From NCBI GenBank assembly GCA_016584305.1, contig JACEEZ010020909.1, positions 260,001 through 324,000 on the forward strand: a stretch of 64,000 bases of DNA, written 5' to 3'. The position numbers and the translations under genes were made by a program. Below are positions 33,109 to 45,117 of the stretch, in pieces. Position 1 is the stretch's first letter. Every line of letters begins with the position of its first letter. Under the pieces are notes generated by a model, which was not told the DNA's origin, did not search any database, and worked only from the letters and a program-made list of their open reading frames with translations. Source of the stretch: Chionoecetes opilio (lineage: Eukaryota > Arthropoda > Malacostraca > Decapoda > Majidae).

Positions 33109-33753
33109 CACACAACCCTCGTTTTCCCGGACCTCCATTTCCCGGATATTGGATTTGCCGGACAAAATCCGAGGTCCGGGGATATGTCAGAGTCCCGGAC
33201 AAATGCCTGGTCCAGTCCATAATTTGACAAAGTTGTCCGGCAGTCCGAGCGTCTCCTGTCACCCCTGGTCAGTGTCTGCGCCTCCCGCCAGGTGGCAGCA
33301 TGCTCAGCGGTCGTATTGTTTACATTTGGGCACACGACACTCACTGTTCACCTGCACCGCCTCCGTCAGTCCCCTGACCCCCACTGCCCTGGCCGTGCCT
33401 CCCGCCAACCTTGGCAGCATGCTCAGCGGTCGTATTGTTTACATTTGGGCACACGACACTCACGGTTCACCTGCACCGCCTCCGTCAGTCCCATGACCCC
33501 CACTGCCCCTGGTGCAGGAACGTCTCTGAGAATATTGAACACTTTCTGCTGCCTCCCACCAGGTGGCAGCATGCTCAGCGGACGTAAAAGTCCATGGCGG
33601 GGTAGTTGATATTGGCGGTTGCCGGACAGTAAATACTAGAGTAGGAGAAACGTCCGGGGGTGGGTAATGGCCTCGGACTGTTGCGATTCCCGGACTTTTG
33701 CAGTTCCCGGACCAGTGCTCCCCCCCTATTAGTCCGGAAAAACGAGGGTTGTG
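33109..33753. mobile_element. CCGGAC-rich TA-flanked MITE, copy 3
   Basis: TIRs CACACAACCCTCGTTTTCC / GGAAAAACGAGGGTTGTG with TA duplication, inserted in the TATTTAAATA-rich arm of the hAT element. The interior has two short LINE-derived modules with boundary motifs at 33285, about 33404 (altered) and 33556. The LINE 3' UTR has been deleted, as in copy 1. Confidence 0.88.
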
Positions 33754-33977
33754 TACTCATAATATGAAAATGTAAATACTTTTTTATCGGTTAATTACTC
33801 AATAATCTCAATTAATAATCTCAATTACTGAAGTTAATTAATCAATTAATCAAATATACAATAGGAAAGTATCCTTTATCATTTATCAATAAGTTTATAA
33901 TGTTAATCTTGAATTACTGAATACATGTAAAAATTTGTTTAATGTAATGTATTTACAAATGTATTTAAATACAATTG

Positions 33978-34746
33978 CAGGGATGTCAATTTTCCGCGGA
34001 TTCGCGGATTTCCGAGTATTTTATTGCCAGCTGGGTCATTTCTGTGAATCGTGTAGATTCGGGTTAAAACATTTTGGGGGGGGTGTGTACATAGCTGCCT
34101 AGCCCACAGCCGAACCTGACCCTGGCCACTGATCCAGCACAGACCATAAAACATTTTTTGGCTGCCTAGCGGGAAGTTAATACTAGGCTGCCGATATCTC
34201 CTGACTCCACTGCTACAAGTTTGCTAAGGAGGCAGTATGTTGGGGGTGGAATACAGCAGCCCACAGCCAGTACGTATGTTGGGGGTGGATTACAGCAGCC
34301 ACAGCTAAGTGAGATAGCTCTGGTGATCCAGGGGTCTGGTATCGATTGGCACACTGCCCTCACTGTGTCAAGTTTGCAGGCTCCAGGCCTGGAGAGTTCA
34401 ATGCAGGGATGCCACAGCAGGAGGCAAGCCAGATTGGCCAGAGGGTATATACTTAATATAGTATGGCCAGAGATATATACATATATACAGAGATATATAC
34501 ACAAATTGTGGACACAAAAACAGACAAAATTGAGACCAGAAATTATTATAGATATAACCAAGGACCTCTCAGAAGCTCTCTCAGAGCATGAAATTTAAAA
34601 AAAAATCTCGGGGGGGCTATAAGCCCCCTGAACCCCCAGCTGGGAGGTTCCCTCGCTACGGTCGGTTAGCCTCGCTGCGCTCGGATGAGTTGGTCGCCCT
34701 ATTATTTTATTTCAGAGTTTTTTTTCTTTTCTTGTTGACATCCCTG
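33978..34746. mobile_element. hAT-like MITE (CAGGGATGTCAA)
   Basis: Ends CAGGGATGTCAATTTT / TGTTGACATCCCTG are inverted. Both sides carry CAATTG, a possible 6-bp target duplication (hAT elements normally make 8 bp, some shorter). The interior has two copies of GTATGTTGGGGGTGGA-TACAGCAGCC (34227-34300). Nested in the larger hAT. Confidence 0.7.
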
Positions 34747-34996
34747 CAATTGATGTATTTAGTATTTAGTATTTAAATACATTCGTAAAATGTATTTAGT
34801 GTTTGGTGTTTAGATACATTTATCCCATGTATTTAGTATTTAAATACATTCAATGTATTTAGTGCCTAGCTCTGGTGTTGAGATAAGTTTCCTTGTATTA
34901 CTCCATCATACATATATGAATCTATGAAAAAGCAAGAAATGTATGTAGTTTTAGGTGTCATCTCTATCTTTCTATCTAATACTATTTCTCTCCTAG

Positions 34997-35143
34997 TGGC
35001 TGGTTAACAGGGGATCTCTCAAAAAATGCTTCCAATGGGTGACCTGCAAGAAGACACCCAAGAACAAGTATAAGATAGTACTGCAGGACATGGAGACAGA
35101 TTCCAGCTGGCCGCCTGTGTCTGTACCACTCCAGGGGTTGTAG
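34997..35143 (+). CDS. ATP13A: ATP13A terminal exon D, cytosolic tail and stop
   Basis: Acceptor CTCTCCTAG|TGG. The exon encodes WLVNRGSLKKCFQWVTCKKT, PKNKYKIVLQDMETDSSWPP and VSVPLQGL, then TAG. The basic stretch after M10 and the acidic segment leading to a WPP motif match P5B C-terminal tails. The four exons together give about 202 residues of a protein that is usually about 1,100-1,250 long. Phase 0 agrees with exon C. Confidence 0.93.
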   Translation, partial: WLVNRGSLKKCFQWVTCKKTPKNKYKIVLQDMETDSSWPPVSVPLQGL

Positions 35144-35512
35144 GGCCACCGGGGAGCCTGACAACCAGGCCAAGCTTCCCGTAATTGTAATTTATGAATA
35201 ATTTTATAATTTTATAAGGTAAGCAGCATATAGAAATATATTTTTACTACAATGAAAGTATTTAGCCTAGAGAAATTTGTGATCAAGCAATGATGCTAAA
35301 TGTCTTTATATTTTTACATTATTGTGCCACTTTTATAAAAGAGAAATGTTATGTAATTTCTGGTAGTACATAAGAGTTACTCAAGAAATAGTACTGGAAA
35401 TGAGAAACAGTGATTTTTTGTGATCAGTGATTTTAATGAGTCTGATTTTTTTCCATTATTTTCTATATATCATCAAGTTAGTGCATATAGGTAGATACGT
35501 TGTTTTCTTGAA
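35144..35512 (+). other. Probable 3' UTR of the ATP13A gene
   Basis: AT-rich sequence follows the stop. No clean AATAAA is seen close by; GAATAATTTTATAATTTTATAA near 35195 is a weak candidate. The 3' end cannot be fixed from sequence alone. Confidence 0.4.
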
Positions 35513-35683
35513 CACCCAACCCTCAGCTATCGCACCTAATTGGTGCCACCAGAGTATGCCAAAAATCACGATAGCCATACTGAAGAACTGATAGGAATCA
35601 TTTTGATTGGAGCTTGAGTGCCAAAATTGAGTACCTTTTTTTCTTCTTTTTTTCTCACAATTTTTGCCTAATGATATACTATA

Positions 35684-35709
35684 TATATATATATATATAT
35701 ATATAGTAT

Positions 35710-35797
<88 letters not shown>
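35684..35797. repeat. (TA)n microsatellite
   Basis: About 110 bp, almost pure, interrupted by GTATATCA at 35707. It directly joins the A-rich tail of the - strand SINE, from which it may have expanded. Confidence 0.9.
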
Positions 35798-35801
<4 letters not shown>

Positions 35802-35805
35802 TTTA

Positions 35806-36140
35806 CATCTTGGCCTATAGCACCTGTAGGCAGTGACCTCCAGGGATGCGGTGGTAGGCTCTGGAGGCTCACTTGAGGGCTGTGATGGTTTACCCTCGCC
35901 CGTAGTGGCGCAGGCAGGATTTTTATAGTGACGCCTGTGATTAGAGGCTCATGCCGCCCCCTGTGTCCTCCGATGCACTCGCAATCGAAGGTAGAGATAA
36001 TGGGCAGGGCATGTGGGTGTTCTTAGGCCGACGGTGCAGAAATATTTTAAGTGAATTTATGGGTCTCACTCGGGATCGAACTCGGGTCTTTGAGAACGCC
36101 ACCCGGTGACGCTAACCACTCTGCTACTGCCTCTCCCCCA
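35806..36140 (-). mobile_element. tRNA-derived SINE, copy 3
   Basis: On the - strand it starts GGGGGAGAGGCAGTAGCAGA, continues GTGGTTAGCGTCACC and has the B box GAGTTCGATCCCGAG. The body agrees with copies 1 and 2 (GGCATGAGCCTCTAATCACA, GGTGCTATAGGCC), and it ends in an A-run next to the (TA)n array. Confidence 0.9.
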
Positions 36141-36904
36141 TATGTTCTGAACACTTATATAACATACGTAATTTTAAGCATTCAAAAATTACAAAATCAG
36201 ATAAAAAAGAACATAATAGGCCTTAACATTTACACATTTTTATGTGGTACTGTGGATGGGCACAGACTGGAAAGATGGGAAGAAAGGGATAGATGCCGGC
36301 CAATCAAAGTGCTTGCCAGCCTGATGACATTGACCAATCAGGGAACGAGTAATGTATGACATGTACATGAAGACATTTGGCCAGGGAATGTTATATTTTA
36401 CAGTATATTTCGCCACTTCCGTTCCATGATAGGCTTGATTATATGCGCTATAGCCAAGGTGTGCAGATTTTGAGGTGAGAGCGATAGCTGTGAAACGCAA
36501 TAGCCAAATGCGTGATACCTGAGGGTTGAGTGTATTACCAGAAATAAGAATTAAATCAGTTAATTTAGTACAATGGTCACTACCATTCTATCATCACATC
36601 ATTATAGGAGGACTTATTCTGCATGTATGTATAGATGTGAGGGGCCACACAGGTAGTGTTATTTATCCGCATTCTAGAAATCCAAATTTTTCAAACTGCC
36701 TAGTTTTTAATGTGGTAGGCTTCATATAGTAGAACTAATTTATGAAGTCCGTTTGGGCGTTGGCTTATTCGAGGAATTCCCTATCCGCGGCACTGCCCAG
36801 TCATGTAATTGGCCAAGTCTCGGATTAGACCCTTAGCAAAAACGATAACCCTCACTCTCCGTTAATCCTCCCGGGGGGAGCTCATTTGGGCAATCCCCCC
36901 CCCC

Positions 36905-37047
<143 letters not shown>

Positions 37048-37159
37048 ATTTTTATAAGAATGAGATTCTTTTCTAAAGGTATGACATTATAATTTACTTT
37101 ACAATGTTTCAAATTTTTCCCACACCACCTCTGAAGTAAAAGTTAAGCTGGTTTTTTTT

Positions 37160-37720
37160 ATAGAGGTTTTCCCCAGTAGGCCTATTTCTCTCTGATCTTT
37201 AGTCAGAAAATTCATCATCTGAACTTTCAGTAATGTTGATTATGAAAGAGTCAGGAAATGGTGAACAGCTATGTCTTGCACTGCATCCCTTTCTTGCAGT
37301 TGTTCTGCATGTTGCACAGCTTGCATCCAATTGTGTGGTGTAACACGACTCAAGCCTTCTCTAACAAGAAGTTTCAGATCAGCCATTTTGAAGATTTTGG
37401 TTTTGGCTATGAAGTCTTCACTTGAGCTCAGATGAGTTCAATAGGGTTGTATTGGCAGTGGTAAGGTGGTAACCTCACAACCCTTTGGCCTGTTTCTTCA
37501 GCAATCGTTTCGATCACATACATTTTGCAGCTATCCATTTTCTTTGCAAGCTCATACAGCTCCGCTTTGAGTAAGTCAGCAATGGGTTGAACTCAGATCT
37601 TCCTTCATCAGCCAATCATTTAAGTCTGACTTTTTCCATGATGAGCTTGGCACTTTCTCCAGTAGCCTAGAATGATAGAAGGCATTGTCAATTGCAATGA
37701 CCAAGTTGGGTGGGTGTGAT
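37160..37720 (-). pseudogene. Tc1/mariner-type DDE transposase, C-terminal half
   Basis: On the - strand from 37720: NLVIAIDNAFYHSRLLEKVP (second catalytic Asp in a D-N-A-x-x-H context), SSWKKSDLNDWLMKEDL, then after frame changes a L-P-P/L-Y-x-C-x-Y/N-P-I-E-L segment near 37450-37430 (third acidic residue), followed by AKTKIFKMADLKLLVREGLS and WMQAVQHAEQLQERD. This is the IS630/Tc1-mariner DDE fold. The N-terminal DNA-binding part and first Asp are missing and at least two frameshifts are present. Confidence 0.75.
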
Positions 37721-38041
37721 GTTTGGTAACAGCTGATTTGGGAAGGTCTACGAGGAATTGAGCTCTCGGTGTCTAAATGGCAACATCGTAAAGCTACGAT
37801 GTCAAGTGTTGTGTTATTTGAATAAAATCATCATTATTTTCTTAGAAAGATAAACATCGGTAACACTGCGTAGCCTTATTATAAAATTGAATATAAACAG
37901 AGTATTTGAAATTAATTCAGAAGTGGTTCAGAAATAACTGATATACGAGATTATGTGTTGTGACTGACGTGGCAACAAGTCGGACAGGGTATTCCCCACT
38001 CCAGCCAATGTCCAAACGGACTTTAAATTTGTTCTACTATA

Positions 38042-38329
38042 GTAGCTCATTGATTAGTTGCTGTGTTTTGACTTGGCCTTGAACAGAGGCTGCATGGCAA
38101 TGGACCACTTTCCTCTCCTTGAGGCAGCTAAGGGGACTGTCCGGTCAATTTTTTCAATAAATTTTTTTTAAATAAAAAAATCACGAAAATCCTCATACAG
38201 ATACATCTGGCTTATGCAACACTCCCATAAAGTAGTGTTTTGGCAAAATTCAGATATTCAAAGGGACAAATTAAAGGTCCCGCACACCCCGTAACAGGCT
38301 ACGTCACGCCTACATTTTGTTTACATCTA
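38042..38329. other. Unassigned
   Basis: Short unique-looking stretch between two elements; no feature seen. Confidence 0.4.
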
Positions 38330-39333
38330 CACACAACCCTCGTTTTCCCGGACTTCCATTTCCCGGATATCGGATTTGCCGGTCAAAATCCGAGGTCCGG
38401 GGATATGTCAGAGTCCCGGACAAATGCCTGGTCCAGTCTGTAAATCGACAAAGTTGTCCGGCGGTCCGAGCGTCTCCTGTCACCCCTGGTCAGTGTACGC
38501 GCCTCCCGCCAGGTGGCAGCATGCTCAGCGATCGTTGTTTACATTTGGGCACAAGACACTCACGGTTCACCTGCACCGCCTCCGTCAGTCCTCTGACCCC
38601 CACTGCTCCTGGTGCAGGAACGCCTCTGAGACTATTGAACACTTTCTGCTGCAGTGTCCGCGCTTCCACTCCCACCATGTAGTGCTACGCTCTCAACTCC
38701 ACCCTGAACGTCGCCACCTTTGACCTGCCCACCCTGCTGGCGGCGGCTGGCCTCCCGCCAGGTGGCAGCATGCTCAGCGGTCGTATTGTATACATTTGGG
38801 CACACGACACTCACGGTTCACCTGCACCGCCTCCGTCAGTCCCCTGACCCCTACTGCCCCTGGTGCAGGAACGTCTCTGAGACTATTGAACACTTTCTGC
38901 TGCAGTGTCCGCGCTTCCACTCCCACCGTGTAGTGCTACGCTCTCAACTCCTCACCCTGAACGTCGCCACCTGTGACCTGCCACCCTGCTGGCGGCGGCT
39001 GGCGTCCACCCCTCCCGGCAACACGCTGTCATCCGCCTCACCTGTGCCTTCCTGAGGAAGACGGGTCAACTACAGCACCTGTGATAGCATCATAGAACAT
39101 CACCAGGGCTCATAGTGATCCCCAAGGGATCCTCGCAGCCCTAAAAACAACAACAAAGTGACGTAAAAGTACGCGGTGGGGTAGTTGATATTGGCGGTTG
39201 CCGGACAGTAAATACTAGAGTAGGATAAACGTGCGGGGGTGGGTAATGGCCTCGGGCTGTTGCGATTCCCGGACGTTTGCGGTTCCCGGACCAGTGCTTC
39301 CCCCTATTAGTCCGGGAAAACGAGGGTTGTGTG
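38330..39333. mobile_element. CCGGAC-rich TA-flanked MITE, copy 4 (longest)
   Basis: TIRs CACACAACCCTCGTTTTCC / GGGAAAACGAGGGTTGTGTG with TA duplication. Two full LINE-derived modules are 249 bp apart (boundary motifs 38506 and 38755). Each encodes GHTTLTVHLHRLRQS, PHCPWCRNxSETIEHFLLQC and PRFHSHxVVLRSQL. Then come the LINE C-terminus, 3' UTR (GAACATCACCAGGGCTCATA) and an AACAACAA tail at 39146. It is the most complete copy in the window. Confidence 0.9.
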
Positions 39334-39658
39334 TATATTGAAAATATAATATACATTAAAAATGTTATTATCGATTATTCTGTTGCATTCTAGTGGTGTC
39401 TGGCATGTTTGTAGAGGCAGCAGCATGGTGAGGGAGGGAGCCCACGCTCTCGAGTCTCAATTCTCATGGCCAGATTGTTAAATGTCGACTTCCCCGTCCC
39501 GTGACGGATCCACATGACGAGTTATGAGCTCTACACGCGTCAGTTACCCAGGGTAATGTTGAAGCATTACTTATTTTTTCCCTTTGTGTAGTCCCGTCAC
39601 GGTAAGGTTGGTATGCCGGAAGGAGTACTATGCCACGTCTGTGCTGTGCAACAATGTA
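39334..39658. other. Unassigned intergenic sequence
   Basis: No gene or repeat family recognised. Confidence 0.4.
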
Positions 39659-41038
39659 CAGTCAAACCTTGGGTTTCGAACGTCTCCCTTTTCGAACAAA
39701 TCGGTTCACGAACAGAATTTCAAACTCATAATTGCACCGGTTGCCGTACGATAACTCGGTTGCCGAACAAGCTACTCGGCAACTGTGCGCGTCAGTCACG
39801 CCGTGGCCCTCACTTTGTAAACATCCGCTCAGAACTGTTCTTTGATTTTGACGATTTTTCTTGTGTTGTGCATTATTTCGGTATTATTTTACACTTGGAC
39901 CAAAACTCCCTACCGAAGATAACACTAAAGTCGCCAGGACAACTTTTTTTTCGATTTACAGACGTGTGGTGGCGTTAATTCTTACATTTCTACATCCATG
40001 ATTTCAGGAAGGTTAGAAGGGGCTATCTGGAGAGTCTGTCATTTTGTGTCTTCCTCTGTGTCATATTATGGCTATAAATGAACAAATTACAAAAATATCA
40101 CCAGAGTGGCGACCAACACTAAGGTATGTTCTGAGTGTCCCTCCGCCGTCGTCGTCGCCCCCAAAAAAAATGAGTAGCGAAATTTGAAACCGTACTTGCA
40201 AATACTTGCATATACAAAGCATAAAACAACACTGAAACAGAGTAGCTTATACAGTCATGTTATAAACTACTGTGTATCATCTTCAGTGGCACATACACAT
40301 CAGTAGTGATGCTATAATTCGAAATATTTGGCGGCTGGCGACATTATTGCAGCTGGCGACTAAAGTGTTATCTACGGTACACAATTGGGAGTCTGGTTTC
40401 TGTTTACCTTATTGAATTCTAGGAAACATTCTCTCTATGAGCTTCCGTCGCAAATCATTACTTTTGGAGATGATGACATGTTTATAGGGAGGAGAGAGAC
40501 AAGGGTTTACGAGAGCCTCACTCTTCTTCCTCTTGTGACCTGCATCGCCTCTGTCTTCCCGTACCGCAGACACATATTTAATGCAGATTTGGCTTTAGTT
40601 AGGAGGTTAAAGTGTGGGATTAGGTTAGATTAGTGAGTGAGTCAAAAGGGGGGGTAAGGTTATCATTACTTTTGGAGACAATGACATGTTCATAGGGAGG
40701 CGAGAGACAAGTGTTTACGAGTGCCTCACTCTTCTTCCTCTTGTGACCTGCATCGCCTCTGTTCTTCCCTTACCGCGTACACTTATTTAATGCAGATTTA
40801 GCTTTAGTTAGGAGGTTTGGCATTAGGTTAGGTTAGGTTAGTGAGTGAGTCAAAAGGGGGGGGGTTAGGTTAGTTTAATTTTCATTTTTGTACAAAAAGG
40901 TCTTTATTTTGGGGGTCAGGAACGGATTAATCCATTTTATATTGTTTCTTATGGAAAAATATGTTTCGGTTTTAGAACAATTTGGTTTTAGGACAACTTT
41001 TGGGAACGAATTACGTTCGAAAACCGAGGGCATGTCTG
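39659..41038. mobile_element. TA-flanked Tigger-like element (CAGTCAAACCTTGGGTTTCG)
   Basis: Left end CAGTCAAACCTTGGGTTTCG and right end CGAAAACCGAGGGCATGTCTG are inverted and flanked by TA. Subterminal sequences again alternate GAACGxAATTxG and CCGAACAAG-type text. It holds the tandem duplication at 40457-40862. No transposase was recognised. Confidence 0.75.
40457..40862. repeat. Tandem duplication (~203 bp x2) with TTAGG tract
   Basis: Two adjacent copies share TTACTTTTGGAGA..ATGACATGTT, CCTCACTCTTCTTCCTCTTG and GTGAGTGAGTCAAAAGGGGG. The second copy has GGTTAGGTTAGGTTAG (40833-40848), a short run of the arthropod telomere motif TTAGG; the first has a decayed version. An internal telomere-like tract this short is not evidence of a chromosome end. 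Confidence 0.85.
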
Positions 41039-43018
41039 TATCTCCATCAGAAAAAGCAGTGAAACTTGGTTGGGAAATTATAGTCAGTGTCTCAAAAACC
41101 AGGGAAGTGACTGAATTAATACCAAAATACGAAAACAAGTGCACCCCGCCCCGCATTTGCCAGCACGCCTGCCAGACGCCGAGTGGTCCGCTCTGCCCAG
41201 CCCTGCCTGTGGTCCGTCTGTGTGTCTCCCGGTTAGGTTACAAACCACTCTTTTTATTACGCACAAAGGTTAATTTAGTCAATAAACAAGTAAAAATTAA
41301 GTAACATAAAGTCAGGGAAATGTCCTTATCTTATCCAATAATGGGATGAAAAGTACAGAGGAGATCTCAGCACCAGCGAAGCGAATGGTGAAGACGTGGC
41401 CTGTGCTTGGTCTTCATTTATTTACCTTCACCGCGATCGTCGCGGCTCAAAACATTTTGACGGTACCAATTACGTGACGAAGTACACTCTTCACCGAAGA
41501 GGACATTTAACAATCTGGCTGTTAGTCTCGGTGCTGGCCGAGGTATTGAAGGAGATGCTTGTATGCGTCTTTCTCTCCCAGTCTCCAGCCACTTTCCTTT
41601 TTTTGCTGCCTTGAGGTGTATTATTTTTGCATCCTGTCACCAAGCCAAGGTTGTCGAAGAAGACACTTGCCATGACGGCAATGCGAGCAGCAGCCTAAGT
41701 TTTTTTAATTTATTTTTTATCACTACTCATAATGCATCAGAAATATGAACAGAAACATGCTTGCAAACTTATATGATGCAAATTTGCAGATTAGTAGTAA
41801 TATAATTAGTCTGAAAGGAAGTTATCAGAGAAAAAGTTTTAAAAAATGTTTCGGGGCAATTTCTCAAAAAGTAGGTTTTTCAAACATCAACTCCACCACT
41901 ACTTGACCGATGTCAATCATTTAGGTATCATTTTAAATGGAAAATTTATTTAAAAAAAAATTCTTGTAAGCCTTACATTTCGATTTTTTTTTCTTTCATT
42001 TAATCAGTGAAAACAAAAATAAATCATATGCAAAAAATAAAAATAAAAATATGGCTCGTTATTTCGATTCTTAATGTCAAAAGTAACATATCTATGTCAA
42101 AACAAAAAAAATGGTGAATTGGTTAAGTAGTTTATTCAATTTTTTTTTTCTTAAAAAAGTGGTTTTCCTTATATTAATTGTATTCATCGAAATCACTTCA
42201 AACTTTTCCATAATATTCACATCGTTCATAGTTGTGACACAGAAAAATAAGATTTTTCTGTTTGTATTCCAGAAAAACATCAGACGGTACCCTTAACCCT
42301 CCTTAGGGGAGGATCTGCCGTATTTTATAAATAGCCCGGGGTCTTGATTTATATTTATGTTATGAATAATAGTACCCTGATTATCATAACCGAATATGAA
42401 GTGATTTTTTTCTCTTTTTTAAGATTTTCTCTTTATATGATTTTTTTTTTGTGCATTTGCAAGTTTTTTTAAATCTATATACACCATTTTTGCACTAATT
42501 ATTTTGTCACTCGCACACAATATACTGTATAACATTCCTAACAAAGTTATTAAAAAAAATCTGCACAAACTTTTATTTTGTCGGAAAAAAAATATTTAGA
42601 AAATTTGCAATCCAGAATTTTTGCACAGTAAATCTGCATAAAAATATGACTTCGGTATATTTTTCTACTAACTTTTCTGTATGACATCTCAAAGCTAACC
42701 CTGAATTTGTTATGGTATCGTTGAAAAAATAAAGGAGGAGATGCATTTTATGTTTTTTAACCACTTGTTTTGAGAAAATAGTGATTGAAGTTTTTTCTCC
42801 ATTTTTGTGTCATAGCTAAATAAAATACTGTACAGTTATAATGTCGCTAACCTGTTATCATAAGATTCCTTAGGGTTCAATAATCACATACCAATGCATG
42901 TATGATCTGGTACCTGGTCCCCCTTTATAAAGGTGTATTATCGCTCGACCGCGAAGCTATCGTGAGGCGCCATCTCACTCATTGTTGCCAGGTTTGATCT
43001 TGTTCAAAACTCGCCTGG
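41039..43018. other. Unassigned AT-rich intergenic sequence
   Basis: About 2 kb without recognisable coding. 41700-42850 is strongly AT-rich with many T and A runs. No terminal repeats could be paired with confidence. Confidence 0.4.
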
Positions 43019-43696
43019 TTTATAATCAGGGTTGTTGATATTTATATTTTTTTATTTTCAATCAAAAAAATCTGATATATTTGATTTAAATGAGATTTAC
43101 GTATTTGATTTAAATCAGATTTATTTGATTTAAATAGATTTTTTTTATTTGATGATCTACATGAAATCTAATTACTACAGGATATTATTTAGCATATTTA
43201 TAACTAAAAAGAGAAAGAATAAGTGAATAAATAATGCATATAACATGAAATACAGATGAATTTACATATTTTCTATATCTGTGATGGACGTTTTCACAGC
43301 AATAGGCCTATGTCTATAAGCGTGTTTTCGCAACGTTTGCCAGGCCGGTCTAGACCGGTCTGGGCTGGCCCAGGCTGCACTGATGCTCGCGAAAACGCAT
43401 CCAGACTGGCCCTGTCCCATTCGTGGTTCCTATTGGCTGGGGGATCAAGTGGGCGGTCTTTACCATCCTGCAAGCTTTACCCCCTCCCCCAAGATACACC
43501 AAATGATTATTAATTTGGCCTCCGGTAATAACCTCCTAGCTGGCATATGAAAGGTCATCATTCTGTCTGTGATGAGTCACCTACACAATATATTGCCTAA
43601 TTTTGCTATATCATACTGTTCAGCCAAATTTTTCATAGTCATCCTTGCTACTTGAAAGTCAATCGGATTCAATGGGATTTTTGTTGTAGTAATAAT

Positions 43697-44356
43697 CAGT
43701 GGTGGCTCATGGCATATGGCTGCAGAGCTGCAGCACCCCCAGACACTCACTGCCAGCTGTATGATTCCTTTGAGACACAGCAGAATTGATACACTACTAA
43801 CAAATATATCATAATAAAAAGTCATCATATGTTATTTAATTATTTTCAATACGTTACTAAGTGAATTTTCATTAAAACCAGACCAAAATTTAAGTTACTT
43901 TCATATAAATTTTGTTGTACGATTCATGTCTGCGCCGCCGCTGCGCCACTTGTGAAAACAATGAGCTGCAGTCGAGGCAGCTAAGTCTCGTCCCTCTCGT
44001 GTTTACATTGCGTGTGTACGGTGTGGTGATCGTGCTTTCTTTAATTACCCTATGCAGATGGAAAATTGAGTGAAATATTTGCAAAACATAAATTTTTCCC
44101 AGCTGACATTAAATAAAGACTAAAATCAAGCTGTACCGACTTTATTTTCAAGTAATACTGTAATTCTACCATCACCACCTCAGCCATCCCCTCTACTACC
44201 ACCCCCACCATCCCTTCTACCACCACCACTACTATCATGCCCTGTAATCCGTGAACATCAACTACAACTCATACCTGAGTTAGGTAAAATTTGTGTATCC
44301 TACTGTTGTGTTAAGCTTGCAGTCCCTCCATTTTATTTTATCACGAGCCGCCACTG
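43697..44356. mobile_element. Nested hAT-like MITE (CAGTGGxGGCTC)
   Basis: Ends CAGTGGTGGCTCATGG / TCACGAGCCGCCACTG are inverted. Flanks GTAATAAT and GTAATATT differ at two positions of 8 when aligned, consistent with an aged 8-bp duplication. Non-coding. Confidence 0.75.
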
Positions 44357-44439
44357 GTAATATTTACTTTGGCGGTTAAACAAGATAATTCTATTTTTTG
44401 TTTGATAATTAATCATAATACATATTAAACTTTGGTTAA

Positions 44440-45117
44440 CCCTCTCACGCACGGTGACGCGATCGCGTTTGCAATCTGAGCTTTTGACGTGAATTGCGTC
44501 AAAAAACAGTTAAAAATTCGCCAAAAATAAAGTATTTATTAGAATTGCGTCAACATTTTCTGCGTCAAAGATCCAAGCTAGACCTATAAAATAAACTAAT
44601 TGTCAACTCTCGTGTGAGTGGATGTGAAATGATAAGGGTTTGTGTCTCAGTTTCCACTCAGCAGGCAGCCTGTGAGCGCGGATTGTCGTCCCTTTAAAAC
44701 GTGTCCCGAGCTGGCCATACTGGCCATATGAAAATTATAATGGTAGCGTTGGAATCCTCATAAAAATCCGCTTTTATTGGCATATAAACCATAAAAAGTT
44801 GACTCAGGAAGTTTCGAGCTACGAAGTGGTGAACGTAAGTATTTCTTATTTCTCTTTACTCAATATTTTTTCGGAGTCTGTAAATTCCGCTATTTATTTG
44901 CATTTCTTGTTATTTTTTTCTTAAATAAGGCAGAATAATCTCTTGCAAAACCAATGATATATAATAATGCCAGGAAAAAAGAATACACGTTGGTGAAATT
45001 GATAACATAAAAAAATAATTCGCCGCACAGTCAGGCTATTTCGCGGGGCCCCTTAGGGAGCTAGACGGATGTCGCAGTGGACGGAAAAACTTATTAAACT
45101 TTTCGTGCGTGAGAGGG
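44440..45117. mobile_element. piggyBac-like MITE (TTAA target)
   Basis: Ends CCCTCTCACGCACGGTGA / TTTCGTGCGTGAGAGGG are inverted (13 bp perfect) and flanked by TTAA on both sides (44436-44439, 45118-45121). CCC...GGG ends with TTAA duplication identify the piggyBac superfamily. The interior has GACGCGATCGCG and AATTGCGTCAA repeats but no transposase. Confidence 0.9.

Larger units (their letters stand above)
32966..34874. mobile_element. hAT-type element in the exon C-D intron
   Basis: The left end CAGAGCTGGGCAGTATTTAA and inverted right end AAATACATTGAA...GCACTAGGCTC-type (right end reads GTGCCTAGCTCTG) are flanked by the perfect 8-bp duplication GTGTTGAG (32958-32965, 34875-34882), as expected of hAT. 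The ends are rich in TATTTAAATAC repeats. The interior contains a CCGGAC-rich MITE (33109-33753) and a second hAT-like MITE (33978-34746). There is no transposase. The left end lies 12 nt downstream of the exon C donor. Confidence 0.92.
35513..36532. mobile_element. TA-type TIR element (CAACCCTCAG) with SINE insert
   Basis: Left end CACCCAACCCTCAGCTATCG and right end TGATACCTGAGGGTTGAGTG are inverted. TA follows on the right; the left flank reads GAA and is probably mutated. A (TA)n array and a SINE lie inside. Confidence 0.6.

Noticed and set aside
40833..40848. TTAGG repeats as a telomere or chromosome end
   Set aside because: Only three units, internal to a duplication inside a TIR element.
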